Shown here piece after piece: positions 59,003 to 64,000 of a stretch of 64,000 bases of DNA (the stretch's first letter is position 1; each line of letters starts with the position of its first letter). The notes under the pieces were generated by a model. It did not search any database, was not told the origin of the DNA, and saw only the letters and a program-made list of their open reading frames with translations. The translations under genes and the position numbers were made by a program. Source of the DNA: Emcibacteraceae bacterium (GTDB taxonomy: Bacteria; Pseudomonadota; Alphaproteobacteria; Sphingomonadales; Emcibacteraceae); NCBI GenBank assembly GCA_041396985.1, contig JAWKXO010000003.1:496001-560000 (forward strand). The letters run 5' to 3'.

Positions 59003-60241
59003 ATGTCAGATAACATTTTAAAAAAAATATTAGTCGCCGTAAGTGCTGTCGGTCCGGGCTTATTTTTAATTGGATATAATATAGGGACCGGAAGTGTGAC
59101 GACCATGGCGAAAGCCGGGGCCGAATATGGAATGACCTTACTCTGGGCAATCGTTCTTTCCTGTATATTTACCTATATTCTGATGGCCGCATATGGTCAG
59201 GTTACGCTGGTCAGCGGCAAAACGGCGCTTCTGAATATTAAATCCCAATTTAAGTGGGGCAAGCCACTTGCCCTTTATATTATGGCCGCCCTTATTACAG
59301 GGGAGCTTCTGGCACTGGTCGGTATAATGGGGATTGTCGCTGACCTGATACAGGAAGGGATCCGCCTGATGACGGATGGGGCAATTGTCAGTGTGGCCTG
59401 GATTGTCCCGGTTCTGATTATTGCATTATTTTCGATGTTCTGGTTCGGTCAGTATAAAATTTTTGAAAAAGTCCTGACTGTATTTGTCATCATGATGGTT
59501 TTTTGTTTCGTCGGTGTGTTTTTTATGGTCAGTCCTGATCTGCTTTCGATTGTTAAAGGCCTGGTTCCCTCCATGCCAGATGAACCGGGGGCATTTGGAC
59601 TCGTTGCTGCAATGGCGGGCACGACATGTTCCGCTGCCGTCTTTATTATCCGCAGTACGGTTGTTACAGAAAAAGGCTGGACCATTGAAAATCTTAAGGA
59701 TGAAAAAAAAGACGCCTTTGTTTCCTCCGCCATGATGCTTCTTTTAAGCGGGCTTATTATGGCAGTTTCAGCCGGAACCCTTCATCTGATGGGACTTAAG
59801 GTTGATAACACACTTGATCTGATCGGATTGTTTGAGCCGATCGGTGGTAAAGTGGCCTCTTTAATGCTGATCCTTGGCATTGCCGGTGCCGGTCTTTCAA
59901 CCATTTTCCCTATAGTGCTGATTGCTCCCTGGCTTATTTCAGACTATATGGGCAAGCCTAGGGATATAAAGTCCCCCATGTACAGAATATTAATCATTTC
60001 GGGATTGCTGGTTGCTTTCTGCGCTATATTTCTTGAAAAAAGCCCGACCATACTAATGGTCTTTTCCATGGCATTTCAGGCGGCCATTTTGCCGGCTGTG
60101 GCGATCCCCGTATTTATTTTACTTAATAAAAAATCCTTTATGAATGATCACACAGCGTCAAGCCGAATGAATGCCGGGCTTGTCGCGGTTATTCTTTTCT
60201 CACTTGTGACAACTTATTTTGCCATTAAAGGTTTCTTTTAA
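59003..60241 (+). CDS. Nramp-fold transporter lacking the canonical metal-binding residues
   Basis: The 412-residue protein has about 11 helices and aligns with Nramp (GPGLFLIGYNIGTGSVTTMA...AEYGMTLLW). In true Nramp metal transporters TM1 has DPGN and TM6 has MPH. Here the TM1 segment reads GTGS and the TM6 segment, AAMAGTTCSAAVFI, lacks MPH. So Mn2+/Fe2+ transport is doubtful. It sits with nagA-like, nagB-like and heparinase-like genes, which suggests uptake of an amino sugar or uronic acid (inference). A GGGAGGCAG site lies 40 bases before the start; AGGGTC is nearest to the ATG. Confidence 0.85.
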   Translation: MSDNILKKILVAVSAVGPGLFLIGYNIGTGSVTTMAKAGAEYGMTLLWAIVLSCIFTYILMAAYGQVTLVSGKTALLNIKSQFKWGKPLALYIMAALITGELLALVGIMGIVADLIQEGIRLMTDGAIVSVAWIVPVLIIALFSMFWFGQYKIFEKVLTVFVIMMVFCFVGVFFMVSPDLLSIVKGLVPSMPDEPGAFGLVAAMAGTTCSAAVFIIRSTVVTEKGWTIENLKDEKKDAFVSSAMMLLLSGLIMAVSAGTLHLMGLKVDNTLDLIGLFEPIGGKVASLMLILGIAGAGLSTIFPIVLIAPWLISDYMGKPRDIKSPMYRILIISGLLVAFCAIFLEKSPTILMVFSMAFQAAILPAVAIPVFILLNKKSFMNDHTASSRMNAGLVAVILFSLVTTYFAIKGFF

Positions 60242-60260
60242 AAATTTGATTGGAATTGAT

Positions 60261-61577
60261 ATGAAAAAACTTAACGAAAACCGTCGTGAATTTATGCAAA
60301 AAATGGGACTTGCGTCTTTGGCTGCAGGAAGCGGGCTGCTTTCGACAAATTCATTTGCCCAGTCAAATTCTTTCATGTCATTCAATAACGTTGGGCGGAT
60401 TAAAATTTTTAACGGCCGGTTGCTTACTCCCTACCGGGAACTGCCAAATGGCTGCATTGCCGTTGAGAACGGTAAAATAGTAGAGGTCAGTGACAGCAAT
60501 ATTGAATTCCCGGGCGCAATGGAAATTGACGCTGGTGGAAAATATATATCCCCAGGCTTTATTGATCTTCATTGCCATGGCGGCGGCGGCCATTCATTTC
60601 TGGATGGGACGGTCAACGCCTTTTTGAAAGCGGCAGAGTTGCACGCACGTCACGGTACCACATCCATGTATCCAACGGCCCTGTCCGGGGATAAAGAAGA
60701 ACTTTATAAAAATCTGGATATATATGAGCAGGCCAATAAGGTCAATAAGGCGGGGGCGGAATTTCTTGGCGTGTTTCTTGAAGGACCATATTATTCGATG
60801 GAACAGCGCGGTGCACAGAACCCGAAATATATCAGAGACCCGGACCCGAAGGAATATAAGGAAATTTTATCGCGCACAACTGTGATCAAGCGCTGGGATT
60901 CAGCGCCTGAAAGGAAAGGATCACTGGAGTTTATCCGTTATCTCCGCTCTAAAGGCGTTATGCCGTCCATGGGGCATACCAGTGCCGTTTATGATGATGT
61001 CATGCTTGCTTTTGAAAATGGTGTTTCGCTGGCAACCCATCTTTATTCCGGCATGGCCGGGGTGACACGGCGCAATTCGTTCCGTTTTCCGGGTGGTGTG
61101 GAAAGCGCTTTCCTGATTGAAGAAATGAATGTTGAGGTTATCTCAGACGGTCGCCACCTGCCGGCACCACTTTTAAAGCTGATTTATAAAACCAAAGGGG
61201 CGGACCGCATTGCGCTGGTAACCGATTCCATGCGGGCGGCAGGACTTCCTGACGGGCAGGAAAGTATTTTGGGAAGTCTGACCAATGGCATAAAAGTTAT
61301 AGTTGAGGACGGTGTGGCAAAATTGCCGGACAGAACATCTTTCGCGGGCAGCGTTGCAACCACTGACCGGCTGGTCAGAACAATCAGTACCATTGCCGAT
61401 GTGCCGCTTAAGGATGCTGTCAGAATGATGAGCATCACCCCGGCAAACATCATGGGGATCGCAGACCGGAAAGGATCGCTGGTTCCGGGTAAGGACGCGG
61501 ATATTCTGATATTTGATAATGATATTCAGATTGATAAAACCATAATCGGCGGCAATATCGTTTACAGCCGGGCTTAA
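60261..61577 (+). CDS. nagA: N-acetylglucosamine-6-phosphate deacetylase-like protein with Tat-type signal
   Basis: The 438-residue amidohydrolase has metal ligands in IDLHCHGGGGHSF (H-x-H), a Glu in VFLEGPYYS, His in SMGHTSA and ATHLYSGM, and the catalytic Asp in LVTDSMRAAG. NagA removes acetate from GlcNAc-6-phosphate in the cytoplasm. Unusually, residues 8-35 form a twin-arginine-like signal (NRREFMQKMGLASLAAGSGLL, ending FAQS), so this protein may be exported folded to the periplasm, where phosphorylated sugars would be rare. The ATG at 60261 overlaps neither neighbour; the frame is open to 60219 inside the Nramp gene. NagB follows 42 bases later. Confidence 0.88.
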   Translation: MKKLNENRREFMQKMGLASLAAGSGLLSTNSFAQSNSFMSFNNVGRIKIFNGRLLTPYRELPNGCIAVENGKIVEVSDSNIEFPGAMEIDAGGKYISPGFIDLHCHGGGGHSFLDGTVNAFLKAAELHARHGTTSMYPTALSGDKEELYKNLDIYEQANKVNKAGAEFLGVFLEGPYYSMEQRGAQNPKYIRDPDPKEYKEILSRTTVIKRWDSAPERKGSLEFIRYLRSKGVMPSMGHTSAVYDDVMLAFENGVSLATHLYSGMAGVTRRNSFRFPGGVESAFLIEEMNVEVISDGRHLPAPLLKLIYKTKGADRIALVTDSMRAAGLPDGQESILGSLTNGIKVIVEDGVAKLPDRTSFAGSVATTDRLVRTISTIADVPLKDAVRMMSITPANIMGIADRKGSLVPGKDADILIFDNDIQIDKTIIGGNIVYSRA

Positions 61578-61619
61578 AGTAAAAAATAAACAATGAAAGA
61601 GAGACTAAAAGGAAGATTG

Positions 61620-62393
61620 ATGGACAAAAGAGAAATAACAAAAGATAAGCTGAAGGTAAAAATATATAAGACCAGAAATGATATGGGGGCGGATGCTGCA
61701 GAGGAAGTCAGCAGCTGTATCAATTCACTTCTCAAAAATAAAGACCACATCAATATCGTATTTGCCGCAGCACCATCACAAAATGAATTTCTTGCTTCTC
61801 TAAGAACTAAGGATGTGGACTGGAGTCGGATCAACGCGTTCCATATGGACGAATATGTTGGTCTGGATTCTGATGCACCGCAGCTTTTCGGGAATTACCT
61901 AAAAGAAATGCTTTTTGATCACGTTAATTTCCGTGAAGTTTATTATATGAATGGGGACAAAGATAAACTTGACACTGAATGTAAAAGATATGCTGATCTG
62001 ATGGAAAAATACCCGACGGATATTGTCATACTGGGAATTGGCGAAAATACCCATCTGGCTTTCAATGACCCGCATGTTGCTTTTTTTGATGATCCGGAAG
62101 TGGTGAAAATTATTGATCTGGATGAAAAAAACAGATGGCAGCAGGTGGACCCTGATGATCATATCTGTTTTAAAACCATTGAAGAAGTGCCAACCCACGC
62201 TATAACACTGACTATTCCTGCCTTGTTCAAGGCGACATATGCCTTTGCGGTTGTACCGGGGAATAATAAGGCTGATGCGATTTATCATACATTGAAAGAT
62301 GATATTCAGGAAAAATATCCGTCGACAATTTTGCGTAATCACCCAAAAGCCGTTTTATATATTGACGAGGCAAGCGCCAGCAAACTGGCATAG
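61620..62393 (+). CDS. nagB: Glucosamine-6-phosphate deaminase-like protein (NagB family)
   Basis: This 257-residue protein has the NagB/6-phosphogluconolactonase fold: ISD-like start, FAAAPSQNEFLASL, NAFHMDEYVGL, and the active-site loop GIGENTHLAFNDP. In E. coli NagB the matching loop has Asp141, His143 and Glu148. Here His is kept, Asp is Asn and Glu is Asp. The same changes are typical of a NagB-like branch in Bacteroidetes-type sugar loci, so activity may be retained or altered. It would turn GlcN-6-P into Fru-6-P and ammonia. Start at 61620 has AAAAGGAAG before it. Confidence 0.85.
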   Translation: MDKREITKDKLKVKIYKTRNDMGADAAEEVSSCINSLLKNKDHINIVFAAAPSQNEFLASLRTKDVDWSRINAFHMDEYVGLDSDAPQLFGNYLKEMLFDHVNFREVYYMNGDKDKLDTECKRYADLMEKYPTDIVILGIGENTHLAFNDPHVAFFDDPEVVKIIDLDEKNRWQQVDPDDHICFKTIEEVPTHAITLTIPALFKATYAFAVVPGNNKADAIYHTLKDDIQEKYPSTILRNHPKAVLYIDEASASKLA

Positions 62394-62408
62394 ATTTAAG
62401 AGAATTTT

Positions 62409-64000
62409 ATGAGAAAATTATCCCTGTTTCTTGCCCTTTATCTTGGGCTAACGGCACAAACAATTGCCAAAACCGAGCTTGAGCCCTTTAAATATAGTGA
62501 GGATTTTGAAGACCGCGCCCTTGGGGCATGGGCATCTTATCCGCTGTGGCAGGATACGGCGTATGACCCTAATTTCAGGGTCAATGAAATTGTACCGGGG
62601 GACCCAAACATATCGATCGTGCAAAAGGTTACCCCTTACACCAATGTGGATAATTATGCGGGTGCCCAGAAGCTCATGAACATATATCTGGCAGCGGGCT
62701 CTGAAATTTCTCTTAAATATTATCTGAAAACCAATCTGAAGGCGGAATTTTTTAAAGTTAGGTTTGCGGCAGGAGAACTCGGTAAACTGGATATCACGAT
62801 CCCAAACCCGAAAACAAATATGTGGGTGCCGCTTACCGTCAGCTACAAGGACCTGATCCGTGAAAACCCTTCCCTGAAAAATAACAATGAAATTGAAATC
62901 CATGCTTTAGCGTTTTTAACCAAAATCCCTTCCGCCGATCCGGATATGCCGATTTATCTCGGGCTGGATGATATTAAGGTCACAGCTAAACAGGGGGCAG
63001 TTTTTAAATTTGCCAAACCTGAAATGATGAAACTTCCTGAATTTGCAGAGTTTATTCCTAAGAAGCATTTCAGCCGCGGTGATAAATTCTCGCTTTCCGG
63101 CAGCTGGGGTTTTAATGCGGATAAAGTCACTATAAAAATTGCCTCTATTACAGACAGAAATGACCCGGTTTATGAGGGGGAACTGGCAAAGGATGGAAGG
63201 AACTGGTTTTTAAATCCGCTTACTCTTACCTATCCGGATGGACTATATATTGGTGAGGTCAATGCTTATTCAGAGAACGAGCAGAAATCAAGCACCGCGT
63301 TTACCATTCATATTGCGCCAAAGGTGGCCGATATGGCAGGGCAGCACCCAAGGCTTCTTTATGATGCTGAAAAAGCAAGGGTGATTGAAGCCCGTCTTAA
63401 AGAAGATCGCTTTAAAAAGGTTTATGACGATATTGCAGAAAGTGCAAAACTCCAGCGTGAAAAAGTGCCCGTTGCCAGTCTGATTTTTGATCTGGACCAA
63501 TTCCCGGACGAAGTATGGCTACCTTCATGGGATGCCTGGAGAATGCATATTTTTCATACGATGGATGCACTTCGTCAGAATGCAATGGCTTATGAATTTC
63601 ATCATGACCGTGAAGCGGGACTATATGTTAAAGATGTTCTTTTAAAATTGTCGGACTGGGATAACTGGTCGCATCCATGGCAGACAAAAAGAGGACGGTT
63701 CAGTGAACATAACACGGGGAGCTGGTCACACCGTCTTGCCGAAGCCTATGATCTGACTTACGATTTGATGAGCGAAGCGGAAAGGGTAAAAATCCGGGGA
63801 GCCCTCATAAGAAATATTATTGATGGCGCCTTTAAAACATATGTCTATAACGATAATATTACCTCAAAAACGTCAAACTGGATTGCCATGATAACCGGGG
63901 GATCGCTGATGACGATGGCGGCAATTTATGCTGACGGTCCGGACACGGAAAATCTGGAACCCTATTTTACGGGGACAATGCTAAAATATTATACATTCCT
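62409..64000 (+). CDS. Heparinase II/III-like (DUF4962) secreted protein, 3'-truncated by the window end
   Basis: The frame starts at ATG 62409 and is open to the window end (531 codons visible). It has a Sec signal (LFLALYLGLTAQTIA), a beta-rich N-terminal part with carbohydrate-binding character, and then, from about residue 310, HPRLLYDAEKARVIEARL, which begins a DUF4962/heparinase II-type alpha/alpha toroid (WSHRLAEAYDLTYDLMSEAER, SNWIAMITGGSLM). Such proteins cleave glycosaminoglycan-like or uronate-rich polysaccharides. The active-site region of the toroid is only partly visible. It is placed directly after nagB (15 bases). Confidence 0.82.
   Translation, partial: MRKLSLFLALYLGLTAQTIAKTELEPFKYSEDFEDRALGAWASYPLWQDTAYDPNFRVNEIVPGDPNISIVQKVTPYTNVDNYAGAQKLMNIYLAAGSEISLKYYLKTNLKAEFFKVRFAAGELGKLDITIPNPKTNMWVPLTVSYKDLIRENPSLKNNNEIEIHALAFLTKIPSADPDMPIYLGLDDIKVTAKQGAVFKFAKPEMMKLPEFAEFIPKKHFSRGDKFSLSGSWGFNADKVTIKIASITDRNDPVYEGELAKDGRNWFLNPLTLTYPDGLYIGEVNAYSENEQKSSTAFTIHIAPKVADMAGQHPRLLYDAEKARVIEARLKEDRFKKVYDDIAESAKLQREKVPVASLIFDLDQFPDEVWLPSWDAWRMHIFHTMDALRQNAMAYEFHHDREAGLYVKDVLLKLSDWDNWSHPWQTKRGRFSEHNTGSWSHRLAEAYDLTYDLMSEAERVKIRGALIRNIIDGAFKTYVYNDNITSKTSNWIAMITGGSLMTMAAIYADGPDTENLEPYFTGTMLKYYTF

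Overview
The window reads as the chromosome of a low-to-moderate GC, Gram-negative alphaproteobacterium. The strongest evidence is the order murA, DUF2948, hisG, hisD, UPF0262, low-molecular-weight phosphatase, infA, maf, rng, yacG (28-35.5 kb), a conserved alphaproteobacterial neighbourhood. The rpoE-chrR pair, the CIO-type cytochrome bd and large TonB-dependent receptors fit this. Many receptors, an Nramp-fold transporter beside amino-sugar genes and a polysaccharide-lyase-like protein suggest a marine heterotroph. A lineage near Kordiimonadales/Emcibacterales is only a guess. No insertion sequence, prophage, CRISPR array or rRNA was seen.

Layout: 0-3.9 kb, the 3' part of a SulP permease and a cydA-cydB-DUF2474 operon. 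3.9-7.8 kb, a class II aldolase, a soluble double-PAS chemotaxis protein, a Crp-like regulator and an SDR. 8.1-23.2 kb, an acetate/organic-acid block: a 1062-aa TonB-dependent receptor, DUF485-ActP acetate uptake, acetyl-CoA synthetase (broken by eight one-base deletions), a propeller-amidohydrolase, and a CrbS/CrbR-type two-component pair. An 18-bp palindromic element occurs identically in front of the receptor and between the amidohydrolase and crbS. 23.4-27.8 kb, an HD-GYP protein, a K+(Na+)/H+ antiporter and copper-related genes: two DUF2946 copies (one truncated), PCu(A)C and SCO1. 27.9-36.3 kb, tRNA-Phe, the murA-to-yacG core, dcd and tRNA-Thr. 36.4-38.3 kb, a second soluble chemotaxis protein with three PAS repeats.

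38.5-45.8 kb looks like a singlet-oxygen/photo-oxidative stress regulon. An ECF sigma factor and its ChrR anti-sigma factor are surrounded by an SDR, a DUF3833-CFA synthase-DUF1365-FAD oxidoreductase operon, a lipocalin and a pyrimidine-dimer glycosylase. Three promoters share the pattern TGATCC-N15-17-CGTA, so the locus appears to regulate itself and its neighbours. 45.8-48.2 kb carries three SRPBCC (AHSA1) proteins with an ArsR and a TetR regulator and clear palindromic operators. 48.4-53.7 kb is a copper-uptake unit: SIMPL protein, DUF2946, copper TonB receptor and its own tonB-exbB-exbD. 53.7-57.4 kb has an Lrp regulator, a haloacid-dehalogenase-like protein and an OsmC-YcaO fusion.

57.4-64 kb is the start of a polysaccharide/amino-sugar utilisation locus: a secreted propeller, an Nramp-fold transporter without the usual metal-binding residues, a NagA-like deacetylase with a Tat-type signal, a NagB-like deaminase and a heparinase II/III-like protein that runs off the window. 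The most interesting items are the acs gene damaged only by deletions, the shared 18-bp element, the ECF promoter set with its variant ChrR, the DUF2946 duplication, the tandem ArsR-type operators and the unusual amino-sugar locus.
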